This document shows, in pieces, positions 55,270 to 64,000 of a stretch of 64,000 nt of DNA; the first letter of the stretch is position 1, and each line of letters starts with the position of its first letter. The stretch is from Klebsiella grimontii (GTDB lineage Bacteria > Pseudomonadota > Gammaproteobacteria > Enterobacterales > Enterobacteriaceae). The notes under the pieces are model-generated. The model made no database searches. It was given only the letters and a program-made list of their open reading frames with translations, and was not told where the DNA came from. Location of the stretch: positions 558,001-622,000 of the forward strand of contig NZ_FZTC01000015.1 in NCBI RefSeq assembly GCF_900200035.1, written 5' to 3'. A program made the position numbers and the translations under genes.

Positions 55270-55833
55270 ATGTCCTTAATTAATACCAAAATCAAACCTT
55301 TCAAAAACCAGGCGTTCAAAAACGGTGAATTCATCGAAGTAACCGAGAAAGATACCGAAGGCCGCTGGAGCGTCTTCTTCTTCTACCCGGCTGACTTCAC
55401 TTTCGTTTGCCCGACCGAACTGGGCGACGTCGCAGACCATTACGAAGAACTGCAGAAGCTGGGCGTAGACGTGTACTCCGTCTCTACCGACACCCACTTC
55501 ACCCACAAAGCGTGGCACAGCAGCTCTGAAACCATCGCCAAAATCAAATACGCGATGATCGGCGACCCGACTGGCGCCCTGACCCGTAACTTCGACAACA
55601 TGCGTGAAGATGAAGGTCTGGCAGATCGCGCCACCTTCGTTGTTGACCCGCAGGGTGTTATCCAGGCTATCGAAGTTACCGCTGAAGGTATCGGCCGCGA
55701 CGCGTCTGACCTGCTGCGCAAAATCAAAGCAGCTCAGTACGTAGCTTCTCACCCAGGCGAAGTTTGCCCGGCTAAGTGGAAAGAAGGCGAAGCGACTCTG
55801 GCTCCATCCCTGGACCTGGTCGGCAAAATCTAA
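55270..55833 (+). CDS. ahpC: Alkyl hydroperoxide reductase subunit C (peroxiredoxin)
   Basis: A 187-aa 2-Cys peroxiredoxin that reduces hydrogen peroxide and organic peroxides. Peroxidatic Cys47 (FVCPTELGD) and resolving Cys166 (EVCPAKW) are present. It matches E. coli AhpC in length and sequence. Codon use is strongly biased, as for a highly expressed protein. Followed by ahpF after an ERIC-like element. Confidence 0.97.
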   Translation: MSLINTKIKPFKNQAFKNGEFIEVTEKDTEGRWSVFFFYPADFTFVCPTELGDVADHYEELQKLGVDVYSVSTDTHFTHKAWHSSSETIAKIKYAMIGDPTGALTRNFDNMREDEGLADRATFVVDPQGVIQAIEVTAEGIGRDASDLLRKIKAAQYVASHPGEVCPAKWKEGEATLAPSLDLVGKI

Positions 55834-55960
55834 ATTTCCATCGTCTTTCACGCCATAGCTGCGTTGGCGTCGCCTGCTCACCCCGGGAGCTTACTTCAGT
55901 AAGCTCCCGGGGATTCTCAGGCTCGCCGCCTTGCTCTGACGCGAAATACTTTGGAAATTA
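55832..55960. repeat. ERIC-like repeat between ahpC and ahpF
   Basis: A 129-bp palindromic element with ends AAATTTCCA / TTGGAAATT. The core is a 15-bp stem CCCCGGGAGCTTACT / AGTAAGCTCCCGGGG (55881-55912) with a 2-base loop, the ERIC-type centre. It lies in the ahpC-ahpF transcript and may lower ahpF expression or process the mRNA. Confidence 0.75.
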
Positions 55961-56074
55961 TTTCAGTCATGGGCGCACCGGCGCCCGTTTTATTCCAACA
56001 TCATGATGCAAGCGTATTCAGGCTGCCTGGACAAGGCCGCTTGCATGATGATGTTTTAAGCCCAGGAGATAAAA

Positions 56075-57640
56075 ATGCTCGACACCAACATGAAAACCCA
56101 GCTCAAGGCTTATCTTGAGAAGCTGACTAAACCTGTTGAGCTGATTGCCACGCTGGATGACGGCGCTAAATCGGCAGAAATCAGGGAACTGCTGGCTGAA
56201 ATTGCTGAACTCTCAGATAAAGTCACCTTCAAAGAAGATAACGGCCTGGCGGTGCGTAAGCCGTCATTCCTGATTACCAACCCCGGCTCCAGCCAGGGGC
56301 CGCGCTTTGCTGGCTCTCCGCTGGGACATGAATTCACCTCTTTGGTTCTGGCTCTGCTGTGGACCGGCGGTCATCCGTCAAAAGAAGCCCAGACCCTGCT
56401 GGAGCAGATCCGCAATATCGACGGCGATTTTGAATTCGAAACCTACTATTCGCTTTCATGCCATAACTGCCCGGATGTGGTTCAGGCGCTGAACCTGATG
56501 GCGGTACTGAACCCGCGCATCAAGCACACGGCGATTGACGGCGGAACGTATCAAAATGAAATCACCGAACGCAACGTGATGGGCGTACCGGCGGTATTTA
56601 TGAACGGTAAGGAATTTGGTCAGGGCCGCATGACGCTGACTGAAATCGTGGCTAAAGTGGATACCGGTGCGGAAAAACGTGCGGCGGAAGAGCTGAATAA
56701 ACGTGAAGCCTACGATGTCTTAATCGTCGGTTCCGGCCCGTCCGGCGCAGCTGCAGCCGTTTACTCCGCGCGCAAAGGCATTCGTACCGGCCTGATGGGC
56801 GAGCGTTTTGGCGGCCAGGTGCTGGATACCGTGGATATCGAAAACTATATCTCAGTACCTAAAACGGAAGGCCAGAAACTGGCTGGCGCATTAAAAGCGC
56901 ACGTTAGCGAATACGATGTTGATGTTATCGATTCCCAGAGCGCTTCAAAACTGATCCCTGCGGCGGTTGAAGGCGGTCTGCATCAGATTGAAACCGCCTC
57001 CGGCGCGGTGCTGAAAGCGCGCAGCGTGATCATTGCCACCGGCGCGAAATGGCGTAACATGAACGTGCCGGGTGAGGATCAGTATCGTACCAAGGGCGTA
57101 ACCTACTGCCCGCACTGCGACGGCCCGTTGTTTAAAGGCAAGCGCGTGGCGGTGATCGGCGGCGGTAACTCCGGTGTGGAAGCGGCAATCGATCTGGCAG
57201 GCGTTGTTGAGCATGTTACTCTGCTGGAGTTCGCGCCGGAAATGAAGGCCGACCAGGTTCTGCAGGATAAAGTGCGTAGCCTGAAAAACGTCGATATCAT
57301 CCTTAACGCGCAGACCACAGAAGTGGTGGGCGACGGCAGCAAAGTCACCGGCCTGCAGTACCGCGACCGGGTGAGCGGCGATGAACACCACGTGGCGCTG
57401 GCGGGGATCTTCGTTCAGATAGGTCTGCTGCCGAATACCACCTGGCTGGAAGGTGCGATTGAGCGCAACCGCATGGGTGAAATCATCATTGATGCGAAAT
57501 GTGAAACCAACGTGAAGGGCGTTTTCGCCGCCGGCGACTGCACGACCGTTCCGTATAAACAGATCATTATCGCCACCGGCGAAGGTGCGAAGGCGTCGCT
57601 GAGCTCGTTCGATTACCTGATTCGCACTAAAACTGCATAA
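56075..57640 (+). CDS. ahpF: Alkyl hydroperoxide reductase subunit F
   Basis: A 521-aa NADH:AhpC disulfide reductase. The N-terminal double thioredoxin fold has CHNC (Cys129, Cys132). The C-terminal part is a thioredoxin-reductase-like flavoprotein with [12 protein letters not shown] for FAD, CPHC (Cys345, Cys348), [10 protein letters not shown] for NADH and FAAGDCT near the end. AGGAGAT precedes the ATG at 56075. Confidence 0.97.
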   Translation: MLDTNMKTQLKAYLEKLTKPVELIATLDDGAKSAEIRELLAEIAELSDKVTFKEDNGLAVRKPSFLITNPGSSQGPRFAGSPLGHEFTSLVLALLWTGGHPSKEAQTLLEQIRNIDGDFEFETYYSLSCHNCPDVVQALNLMAVLNPRIKHTAIDGGTYQNEITERNVMGVPAVFMNGKEFGQGRMTLTEIVAKVDTGAEKRAAEELNKREAYDVLIVGSGPSGAAAAVYSARKGIRTGLMGERFGGQVLDTVDIENYISVPKTEGQKLAGALKAHVSEYDVDVIDSQSASKLIPAAVEGGLHQIETASGAVLKARSVIIATGAKWRNMNVPGEDQYRTKGVTYCPHCDGPLFKGKRVAVIGGGNSGVEAAIDLAGVVEHVTLLEFAPEMKADQVLQDKVRSLKNVDIILNAQTTEVVGDGSKVTGLQYRDRVSGDEHHVALAGIFVQIGLLPNTTWLEGAIERNRMGEIIIDAKCETNVKGVFAAGDCTTVPYKQIIIATGEGAKASLSSFDYLIRTKTA

Positions 57641-57672
57641 TTCATAATAAAGTAAGACTCAACCTGCACAGT

Positions 57673-57705
57673 AAAGAGGCTACCCTTGGGTAGCCTCTTT
57701 TTTTT
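57673..57705 (+). terminator. Rho-independent terminator of ahpCF
   Basis: AAAGAGGCTACC / GGTAGCCTCTTT stem followed by a long T-run, 33 bp past the ahpF stop. It also overlaps the end of the convergent uspG. Confidence 0.92.
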
Positions 57706-57717
57706 AGCTCGCTGGAG

Positions 57718-58146
57718 TTATCTGACCACCATCACCGGAATATGGGCATGACGAATCACGCTTGAGGCGTTGGAGCCCAGCAGGTGCGTGCTGATGGAAG
57801 GATTGCGGGAGCCAATCACGACCACATCGGCTTTTATTTCATTGGCCAGTTCATTGACCATATCGCGCACGTTGCCAAAGCGGACGTGCATTTTGATTCG
57901 CGACGGGTCAATGCTGAAATGTCCGGCCATCGTTTTCAGGCGCGTTTCTGCTTCGTGCTGCAAGTGCTCTTCAAAGCGGCGCAGGTCGGCGGTAAAACGA
58001 CTCATCGTGAAGCTTGATGAGCCGGGTAGTACGTGGAGAAGATGGATAACCCCGTCCTGCTGGGCTAAAAACTCGGCATGGCGAACGGCTTTATCGCTTA
58101 ACTCCATTTCAAAGACATCAACGGGCATAATGATTGTTTTATACAT
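57718..58146 (-). CDS. uspG: Universal stress protein UspG
   Basis: A 142-aa UspA-family protein. The ATP-binding motif [17 protein letters not shown] near the C-terminus is intact, and the start [20 protein letters not shown] matches E. coli UspG. I chose ATG 58146 (MYKTII) because GGAGGA is 6 bp before it; ATG 58152 would abut that site. Stress-induced by analogy. Confidence 0.94.
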   Translation of the reverse strand: MYKTIIMPVDVFEMELSDKAVRHAEFLAQQDGVIHLLHVLPGSSSFTMSRFTADLRRFEEHLQHEAETRLKTMAGHFSIDPSRIKMHVRFGNVRDMVNELANEIKADVVVIGSRNPSISTHLLGSNASSVIRHAHIPVMVVR

Positions 58147-58289
58147 ATGCATTCCTCCTTGTTCGTCTGCTTTTATATCAACACATTATAGGAAAGTATT
58201 GTGCCATTCAGGTCGCAAAATTGTCAGATCGGCTGGAGTGCGGCGTAAAAGTTTGTCAAATGAGAAGTGAAGAGTGAAAAGCTCAGAAA

Positions 58290-58311
58290 GAGGATGTAGA
58301 TACATCCTCTG
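58290..58311 (-). terminator. Terminator of rnk
   Basis: AGAGGATGTA / TACATCCTCT perfect palindrome just past the rnk stop; on the minus strand it is followed by TTTCTGAGCTTTT. Confidence 0.7.
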
Positions 58312-58345
58312 GATAAAGCGTGAAACGCCTCAGGCAGGAAGGGGG

Positions 58346-58756
58346 TTAACGGTGGAAATCGCCAGCGGCTTCCGGCTGATAGAGCAGTTCCAGCACTTCA
58401 AGGTGCGTTGAGGTGCCGCCCGGTAATTCCCAGTGGATCGCGCTGCCGACTTTTAATCCCAGCAGGGCGGCGCCAACCGGGGCCATAACCGATAGCTGAG
58501 TGGCGCTATCCGTTACCTGGGCCGGGAAAACCAGGGTGCGGATGCGCTCTTCGCCGGTTGTTAAATCGCGAAACCTGACCTGGCTATTCATGCTGACAAC
58601 ATCATGCGGCATGGCTTCAGGGGCCAGCATTTGCGCGCGGTCAAGCTCGTCATTTAGCGCGTCCGCGACCGGCGAGTTGGCGAAAGCCGGCTGTTCCAGC
58701 AGCCTGTCAATGCGCTCTGCGTCAAGTTCATTAATGATGATTGCGGGTCTGGTCAT
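58346..58756 (-). CDS. rnk: Nucleoside diphosphate kinase regulator Rnk
   Basis: A 136-aa GreA-related protein with an N-terminal coiled coil region and a C-terminal FKBP-like domain ([17 protein letters not shown]). Similar in length and sequence to E. coli Rnk, which binds RNA polymerase. ATG 58756 (MTRPAII) has GGAG 7 bp upstream; ATG 58768 is too near it. Confidence 0.92.
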   Translation of the reverse strand: MTRPAIIINELDAERIDRLLEQPAFANSPVADALNDELDRAQMLAPEAMPHDVVSMNSQVRFRDLTTGEERIRTLVFPAQVTDSATQLSVMAPVGAALLGLKVGSAIHWELPGGTSTHLEVLELLYQPEAAGDFHR

Positions 58757-58911
58757 CTCATACTCCATGTTATCCAGGAACCTGTCCGTAAAAGAAAACC
58801 CTCACCGAAAATGGCAAGGGTTAATGTCCTCTCATCATACTGAGACTTGCTGGTGGTTTGAAGTGATTAAACGCACATTCATTAACGAACGATAGCTAAG
58901 TCGTATAAAAC

Positions 58912-59706
58912 CTAGCCGGCTTTATCCAGCAGAAATTGCTTACCGCAGTTTCCCGGATGGGGCTGGGGTAAGAGTGAGTTAGCGGATAACGGGGCATTGA
59001 TGGCCGCGGCTTTGATGGAGATTTGCATCTCTGTCAGATAGGCGGGGTTGCCGTTGCAGGTCAACTTGAACGCCTTAACGTTCTGTTTTCCATAGGCCTG
59101 AGCGACCGCGGCGTTGAAGTCATCCCGGCTAACGGTTTGCCCGTAATGTTTGGCCAGGAAAGCGCCAAGAGGCCCTTGCTTAATTTCGCCGTTCAGGCGC
59201 ACCATGGCGCCGAAATAGTTGTCAGGATCAAACCCAAAGCAAACGCCATGCTTGGCGTATTCATAACGTTCAAGGCATGAGTTGCCGCCCGAACCCGGCA
59301 TGACGCCGTTAAGTTTATTTGCCATTTCCAGCGATAGACCGGTTTCCGCCGCCCGACATTTTTGCCCGGCTTTCGCTTCAGGCATGTTGGGAACAGGGCG
59401 GGTCGCGCAGCCAAAACGCATCCAGCGGCGCTCGTCCACTCCGCGCGCGGCAATGGATTTTGGCAGGCTCGGCCACAGGCCGTGAACGGTGAGGAAATCG
59501 GCTTTATTGCTGAGTTCCTGCTGCAGGCGACACTCTTCCGGCTCGCCGCGGTTTCGGTCTTGCATACTTTGGCAGAACCCCGTTTGCCAGGAGAGAGCCA
59601 GCACGTAGCGGTCAAAATCACCGTATTGCGTGGCGATCAGCGGATCCGCGCTGACCTGGGCGGCGCTAAGCAAAAGGGCAATGGCGACGAAATCCTTCCT
59701 GAACAT
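58912..59706 (-). CDS. rna: Ribonuclease I (RNase T2 family)
   Basis: A 264-aa periplasmic RNase T2-family enzyme. Signal peptide residues 1-20 (MFRKDFVAIALLLSAAQVSA). Catalytic regions CAS I FLTVHGLWPS (His75) and CAS II YEYAKHGVCFG (His153) are intact, and several cysteines for disulfides are present. In E. coli citT follows; here dcuC does. Confidence 0.93.
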   Translation of the reverse strand: MFRKDFVAIALLLSAAQVSADPLIATQYGDFDRYVLALSWQTGFCQSMQDRNRGEPEECRLQQELSNKADFLTVHGLWPSLPKSIAARGVDERRWMRFGCATRPVPNMPEAKAGQKCRAAETGLSLEMANKLNGVMPGSGGNSCLERYEYAKHGVCFGFDPDNYFGAMVRLNGEIKQGPLGAFLAKHYGQTVSRDDFNAAVAQAYGKQNVKAFKLTCNGNPAYLTEMQISIKAAAINAPLSANSLLPQPHPGNCGKQFLLDKAG

Positions 59707-59757
59707 TTTTATTCCTGATGACGAATGGTCATTGATAACATTGCGTTATTAAAGCAT

Positions 59758-59782
59758 AAAAAAGGCGCCAACAGGCGCCTTT
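59758..59782 (-). terminator. Terminator of dcuC
   Basis: GGCGCC-AACA-GGCGCC-type stem; on the minus strand the stem is followed by TTTTTT, 17 bp past the dcuC stop. Confidence 0.85.
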
Positions 59783-59798
59783 TCACAGGGTTTCACCG

Positions 59799-61172
59799 TT
59801 AGCGGATTGCGCTGCCGGGAACCAGCACTTCGGTGGCGATAATCACCACTAACAAACCCACCAGAACAGGGACAGAGGTCCGTTTTACCACCTCAAACGG
59901 CGAAATTTTTGCCATCCCGGCGACGGCGACCACCACGCCGGATACCGGCGAAATGGTTCGGCCAAGGTTAGACGCCTGCAGCATCGGAATCGAAAGATAA
60001 GCCGGATTGATACCGGAAGAGTGCGCCAGCTTCGGGATCATCTCAACGAAAGCATAGAAGGGGGCATTACCAGAGCCTGTGGTCATCGCCGCCAGCATGG
60101 TCAGAATGACCAGTACCAGCATCAGAATAATACTGGCGGAGCCGAAAGAAGTCGCAATGGAGATCAGGCCGTTAATAAAGCCAATGGTACTCAGCCCCTG
60201 AGCAAAGACGCCGGCGGCAACCAGCAGCATCACCACTCCGGCAAACGCGTCAGCCATGCCGCGATACGCCGCCTCCAGGCCGTTAAACACATTTTTGGTG
60301 TTAAAGCCGCGGCAGAATTCCAGAACCGCCGCCAGCAGCATGCAGAGAACAAGGATAGTGATGATATGCAGCTCTGGGCCCCATTTGCCGTCGAAAATCA
60401 GTACTCCGATTATCGGGGTAAACGGCAAAATGGCGTAGAAGGCGGGAGCGGTGGTGGTTATCTCGTTTACATCGAGCATTTCATGGGCGACGTTTTCTTT
60501 TTTATCCAGGTAGCGCTGCCAGAAAAAGTGAGCGATCGCCATGCAGATAATGGCGACAATCGAGATAGGCAGCGTGGTTTTAAAGGCAAAGTCAATCAGC
60601 GGCATTTCGGCGGCCTTAGCGGCCAGCACGACATCGCCGGAGGTCGGGGACAGAATAATCGCCGCCGGAGAGGCGCAAATAGCGGCGGCGGCACCGCGGC
60701 TGATGCCAACGTTGACCATGACCGGGAACAGCGTCGCCATCAGCAGCACCCCCAGACCGGTTGCCGAGGAGACGGCCAGCGACATCAGGCAGGCAACGAA
60801 ATAGGCGGCGATCATCAGTAGATAGGGTGAGTTAATGAAGCGCAGCGGTTTCGACGCCAGCTTCACCACCATGTCATTGGCGCCGATGTGCGTCATATAG
60901 GTCGCGAACCCGCAGAGCATCATGATCATCATGCCGAGGTCGCCGCCGCGGCTCATAAGCAGTATCTTGATATATTCAACAATATCGGTGGCGGAGTAAC
61001 CGGTGCTCTTTGCGTCGCCAGGTAAAATCTTATGCCCCATTAGCGCACTGGCGATGAGTAATACTAAGCCACCGACGAACAGCACGCCGGTGGCGGAATA
61101 GCCTTTAATGATGTAGCGGGCGACGCCCACAATGACCACAATCCCAATCAGGATCTCTACTAGCGTAAGCAT
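59799..61172 (-). CDS. dcuC: C4-dicarboxylate transporter DcuC
   Basis: A 457-aa membrane protein of the DcuC family with 12 or more hydrophobic segments, handling fumarate/succinate exchange under anaerobiosis. Conserved: ATGLGVLLMATLFPVMVN, SPTSGDVVLAA and GSGNAPFYAFVEM. Close to E. coli DcuC (461 aa). An FNR-like site (CTGATGCAAATCAA) lies about 100 bp upstream. Confidence 0.92.
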   Translation of the reverse strand: MLTLVEILIGIVVIVGVARYIIKGYSATGVLFVGGLVLLIASALMGHKILPGDAKSTGYSATDIVEYIKILLMSRGGDLGMMIMMLCGFATYMTHIGANDMVVKLASKPLRFINSPYLLMIAAYFVACLMSLAVSSATGLGVLLMATLFPVMVNVGISRGAAAAICASPAAIILSPTSGDVVLAAKAAEMPLIDFAFKTTLPISIVAIICMAIAHFFWQRYLDKKENVAHEMLDVNEITTTAPAFYAILPFTPIIGVLIFDGKWGPELHIITILVLCMLLAAVLEFCRGFNTKNVFNGLEAAYRGMADAFAGVVMLLVAAGVFAQGLSTIGFINGLISIATSFGSASIILMLVLVILTMLAAMTTGSGNAPFYAFVEMIPKLAHSSGINPAYLSIPMLQASNLGRTISPVSGVVVAVAGMAKISPFEVVKRTSVPVLVGLLVVIIATEVLVPGSAIR

Positions 61173-61270
61173 TCTTTTACCCCTAAACCATTAACCCAAA
61201 GAATCTGCTGATAAATAAAGCGAAGGAAAAATTAAGTGAGCGAATGTGCCTAAAAAACGGGCGAAACTCG

Positions 61271-61284
61271 CTGATGCAAATCAA
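61271..61284 (-). promoter_or_regulatory. FNR-like site upstream of dcuC
   Basis: CTGATGCAAATCAA differs at one position from TTGATNNNNATCAA. It lies about 100 bp upstream of dcuC in the dcuC/pagP gap. The rest of that 295-bp gap is AT-rich with no further gene. Confidence 0.6.
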
Positions 61285-61467
61285 TAAATCGATGAGAATC
61301 TCTCTCTGACGGTACAAGGCCCGCATAGTTAAACGTCAGGCGAGGGGGATTTCAGATTTTTTGTACCGGGCAAATCAAGAGTTTGCCTAATTCCGTTAAG
61401 GTAGTATTAAGTTTATCTTTGCTATCTTACTCCGCTTTAAAAATGATACTGGTAAGAGAACGTGTTA

Positions 61468-62037
61468 ATGCGACGTCGATTTATAGGATTTTTTCTTGGA
61501 TGCCTGGGCCTGCTGCTATCATCCACCTCCGCTAACGCATCGTTTAGCTCGACGCTTCGCGACGGCTACAATACGCTAAGCGATAACGTCTCGCAGACGT
61601 GGAATGAGCCTGAGCACTACGATCTTTATATCCCCGCGGTGACCTGGCATGCCCGTTTCGCCTACGATAAAGAGAAAACGGACCGCTATAACGAACGCCC
61701 GTGGGGCGCCGGCTTCGGGGTTTCGCGCTGGGACGATAAAGGGAACTGGCATGGCATCTATCTGATGGCGTTTAAAGACTCTTATAACAAATGGGAGCCT
61801 ATCGGCGGCTATGGCTGGGAGAAGACCTGGCGTCCGCTGGCGGACGATAATTTCCACCTTGGTCTGGGCTACACGCTTGGCGTGACGGCGCGTGATAACT
61901 GGAAATATATCCCGATTCCGGTCGTGCTGCCCCTGGCTTCCATCGGTTACGGCCCGGCAACGTTCCAGATGACCTATATACCCGGTACCTACAACAACGG
62001 TAACGTTTACTTTGCCTGGGCGCGCATTCAGTTTTGA
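61468..62037 (+). CDS. pagP: Lipid A palmitoyltransferase PagP (CrcA)
   Basis: A 189-aa outer-membrane beta-barrel acyltransferase that moves palmitate from phospholipid to lipid A. A signal peptide ends near SANA; the barrel strands are visible ([47 protein letters not shown]). ATG 61468 has AAGAGA 8 bp upstream; GTG 61462 is too close to that site. PhoP control is expected; I see no clear PhoP box. Confidence 0.93.
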   Translation: MRRRFIGFFLGCLGLLLSSTSANASFSSTLRDGYNTLSDNVSQTWNEPEHYDLYIPAVTWHARFAYDKEKTDRYNERPWGAGFGVSRWDDKGNWHGIYLMAFKDSYNKWEPIGGYGWEKTWRPLADDNFHLGLGYTLGVTARDNWKYIPIPVVLPLASIGYGPATFQMTYIPGTYNNGNVYFAWARIQF

Positions 62038-62232
62038 TGCGAATTTTGATAGCCATAAAAGAGATAAGCGGACTGTCTTGTGGAAAAACAAAGACTAAAG
62101 GGAACGAGGTACAAAAAGATAGAGACTTTTATCACTTTTTAGCAAAGTTGCGCTGGACAAAAGGTACCACAATTGGTGTACTGATACCCGACACAGTATT
62201 AGTGTCGATTTTTTCATATAAAGGTAATTTTG

Positions 62233-62442
62233 ATGTCTAAGATTAAAGGTAACGTTAAGTGGTTTAATGAGTCCAAAGGATTCGGTTTCATTACTCCGGA
62301 AGATGGCAGCAAAGATGTATTCGTACATTTCTCTGCAATCCAGTCCAACGGTTTCAAAACTCTGGCTGAAGGTCAGCGCGTAGAGTTCGAAATCACTAAC
62401 GGTGCCAAAGGCCCTTCTGCTGCAAACGTAATGCCTATCTAA
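62233..62442 (+). CDS. cspE: Cold-shock-domain protein CspE
   Basis: A 69-aa cold-shock protein with the RNA-binding motifs RNP1 KGFGFIT and RNP2 VFVHFS. It is nearly identical to E. coli CspE. ATG 62233 follows AAGG. The leader 62038-62232 is about 195 bp long and may be a structured UTR, as in other csp genes. CspE is an RNA chaperone that favours antitermination. Confidence 0.96.
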   Translation: MSKIKGNVKWFNESKGFGFITPEDGSKDVFVHFSAIQSNGFKTLAEGQRVEFEITNGAKGPSAANVMPI

Positions 62443-62462
62443 GCAACGCGTCAGTAGAATAT

Positions 62463-62491
62463 AAAAACCCGCTCATGGCGGGTTTTTTTTT
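62463..62491 (+). terminator. Terminator of cspE
   Basis: AAAACCCGC-TCAT-GCGGGTTTTTTTTT, a strong hairpin with a long T-run, 20 bp past cspE. Confidence 0.93.
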
Positions 62492-62499
62492 GCCTGCGG

Positions 62500-62883
62500 T
62501 TAGCGGCTGGCGGCATGAGAGAATAGCCAGAACGCAGCGGCGGTCATGGCAAATGAGCCTAATAAGTTGACGAGTACGTTGAGTAACGCCCAGCTAAAGC
62601 GCCCCTGCTGCAGGAGAAACACCACCTCGGCGGAGAAAGTGGAGAAGGTGGTCAGCCCGCCGCAAAAGCCAGTGGTGATAAGCAGCTTCCACATCGGATC
62701 GATATCCGTCAGGCGATTAAACCATGCCAGCCCTGCGCCGATAATAAAAGCGCCCAGCAGGTTAGCGGTGAGCGTACCAATGGGGATAGCATGATGCATG
62801 GGGTTAAACTTCATACCCAGCCACCAGCGCAAAACGCTGCCGGTGCCGCCGCCAAGAAACACAGCCAAAAGGAGTTGCAACAC
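62500..62883 (-). CDS. crcB: Fluoride ion channel CrcB (FluC)
   Basis: A 127-aa four-TM Fluc-family fluoride exporter with the signature [13 protein letters not shown] and [11 protein letters not shown]. Start: GTG 62883 has AGGGA 6 bp upstream and gives exactly the E. coli length; ATG 62889 would overlap that site. Convergent with cspE. Confidence 0.93.
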   Translation of the reverse strand: MLQLLLAVFLGGGTGSVLRWWLGMKFNPMHHAIPIGTLTANLLGAFIIGAGLAWFNRLTDIDPMWKLLITTGFCGGLTTFSTFSAEVVFLLQQGRFSWALLNVLVNLLGSFAMTAAAFWLFSHAASR

Positions 62884-62974
62884 GGTCATTCCCTGTTTAT
62901 TGATCGAGACTAAACTTCGAGTGTAGCGCGCGAAAGACCTCACTGGCTACGACTAACCTGATGGAAGAGAAAAG

Positions 62975-63763
62975 ATGTTTGTTGCTGCCGGACAATTTGC
63001 CGTAACGCCGGACTGGACGGGAAACGCGCAGACCTGCGTCAGCATGATGCGCCAGGCCGCGGAGCGGGGGGCGTCGCTTCTGGTTCTGCCTGAGGCGTTG
63101 CTGGCGCGAGACGATAACGATGCGGATTTATCGGTTAAATCCGCCCAGCAGCTGGATGGCGGCTTCTTACAGCTCTTGCTGGCGGAGAGCGAAAACAGCG
63201 CGTTAACGACGGTGCTGACCCTGCATATCCCTTCCGGCGAAGGTCGAGCGACGAATACGCTGGTGGCCCTGCGTCAGGGGAAGATTGTGGCGCAATACCA
63301 GAAACTGCATCTCTATGATGCGTTCAATATCCAGGAATCCAGGCTGGTCGATGCCGGGCGGCAAATTCCGCCGCTGATCGAAGTCGATGGGATGCGCGTC
63401 GGGCTGATGACCTGCTACGATATACGTTTCCCTGAGCTGGCCCTGTCGTTAGCGCTCAGCGGCGCGCAGCTCATAGTGTTGCCTGCCGCGTGGGTAAAAG
63501 GGCCGCTGAAGGAACATCACTGGGCGACGCTGCTGGCGGCGCGGGCGCTGGATACAACCTGCTATATTGTCGCCGCAGGAGAGTGCGGGACGCGTAATAT
63601 CGGTCAAAGCCGTATTATCGACCCCTTAGGGACAACGCTTGCCGGGGCGGGAGAGCGGCCGCAGTTGATTTTTGCCGAACTTTCAGCTGATTATATTCAG
63701 CAGGTACGCGAGCGCCTGCCGGTGTTGCGCAATCGCCGCTTTGCGCCACCGCAATTATTATGA
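62975..63763 (+). CDS. ybeM: Nitrilase-family amidase YbeM (deaminated glutathione amidase)
   Basis: A 262-aa carbon-nitrogen hydrolase with catalytic triad Glu40 (LPEALL), Lys110 (YQKLHLYD) and Cys147 ([10 protein letters not shown]). It matches YbeM/Nit1-type amidases that remove deaminated glutathione; E. coli K-12 ybeM is often truncated, while this one is full length. AAGAGAAAAG precedes ATG 62975. Confidence 0.9.
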   Translation: MFVAAGQFAVTPDWTGNAQTCVSMMRQAAERGASLLVLPEALLARDDNDADLSVKSAQQLDGGFLQLLLAESENSALTTVLTLHIPSGEGRATNTLVALRQGKIVAQYQKLHLYDAFNIQESRLVDAGRQIPPLIEVDGMRVGLMTCYDIRFPELALSLALSGAQLIVLPAAWVKGPLKEHHWATLLAARALDTTCYIVAAGECGTRNIGQSRIIDPLGTTLAGAGERPQLIFAELSADYIQQVRERLPVLRNRRFAPPQLL

Positions 63764-63890
63764 CGTTTTTTTAAACAAGGCTTGATTCACCTTGTTACAG
63801 ATTGCTATTGTGTCCGCGCGTCAAATAGCCGTTAATTGTATGCGTGTATGATGGCGTATTCGCAGCTTGTATTAGAGAAGAAGGTTAGCT

Positions 63891-64000
63891 ATGGGTGAGA
63901 TTAGTATTACCAAACTGCTGGTAGTCGCAGCGCTGATTATCCTGGTGTTTGGTACCAAAAAGTTACGCACGCTGGGTGGAGACCTGGGCTCGGCTATCAA
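63891..64000 (+). CDS. tatE: Sec-independent translocase subunit TatE, 5' part
   Basis: The first 36 codons are present: [20 protein letters not shown] is the TatA/E transmembrane helix, followed by [16 protein letters not shown], the hinge and start of the amphipathic helix. The gene leaves the window at the right edge. GAAGG precedes the ATG. Confidence 0.94.
   Translation, partial: MGEISITKLLVVAALIILVFGTKKLRTLGGDLGSAI

Noticed and set aside
62034-62240. Small frame upstream of cspE
   Set aside because: Starts inside the pagP end, has no ribosome-binding site and lies in the cspE leader.

Overview
The window is high-GC enterobacterial chromosome. Gene content and protein similarity point to Klebsiella or Raoultella: a PhyK-type phytase, a full methionine-salvage (mtn) set, an enterobactin locus without fepE, and rna lying directly beside dcuC. 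Outside one large insert the order follows the E. coli K-12 fepA-to-tatE segment, as I remember it. There are no rRNA or tRNA genes, CRISPR arrays, insertion sequences or intact prophage. Names rest on motifs and recalled relatives; no database search was run.

Layout. (1) 1-16276 is the enterobactin locus: fepA (5' end only), fes, ybdZ, entF; fepC-fepG-fepD; entS; fepB; entC-entE-entB-entA-entH. Three divergent intergenic regions carry Fur-box-like AT-rich palindromes. Genes here cover synthesis, export, ferric-siderophore uptake and iron release. (2) 16616-18977 is cstA-ybdD (pyruvate/peptide uptake), followed by a toxin-antitoxin pair and ybdH. (3) About 21-50.3 kb is an accessory block absent between ybdH and ybdL of E. 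coli K-12. It holds an RbsABC-like importer with an LVIVD-repeat protein; mtnK and mtnA; a putative phytate operon (LacI regulator, inositol-monophosphatase-like enzyme, organophosphate antiporter, phytase); a cytosine-deaminase-like operon with a PucR regulator; mtnB followed by an FGGY kinase and a 2-hydroxyacid dehydrogenase; a second sugar importer with a PfkB kinase; an S/N-oxide reductase; and mtnC-mtnD. (4) 50.4-54.4 kb is mtnE (ybdL), ybdM, ybdN and ybdO. (5) 54.4-55.3 kb is a long gene-free interval holding what looks like a structured RNA ending in a terminator. (6) 55.3-64 kb is ahpC, ahpF, uspG, rnk, rna, dcuC, pagP, cspE, crcB, ybeM and the start of tatE.

How it works together. 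The mtn genes form a complete route from 5-methylthioribose to methionine (MtnK, A, B, C, D, E). They are scattered over 24 kb, and MetJ-box-like sequences (AGACGTCT and variants) lie upstream of mtnK/mtnA, mtnB and mtnC/mtnE, with a weaker array before the first importer. The importers, two sugar kinases, dehydrogenase and S/N-oxide reductase between them may feed methylthio-sugars or other pentoses into this pathway; that is inference. The phytase operon has a perfect 18-bp palindrome (TTTGCACACGTGTGCAAA) between its regulator and first enzyme gene. Its parts suggest phytate dephosphorylation in the periplasm, uptake of a phosphorylated inositol, and cytoplasmic release of inositol.

REP/BIME-type repeats mark several gene ends, and two ERIC-like elements sit in the fepB-entC and ahpC-ahpF gaps.
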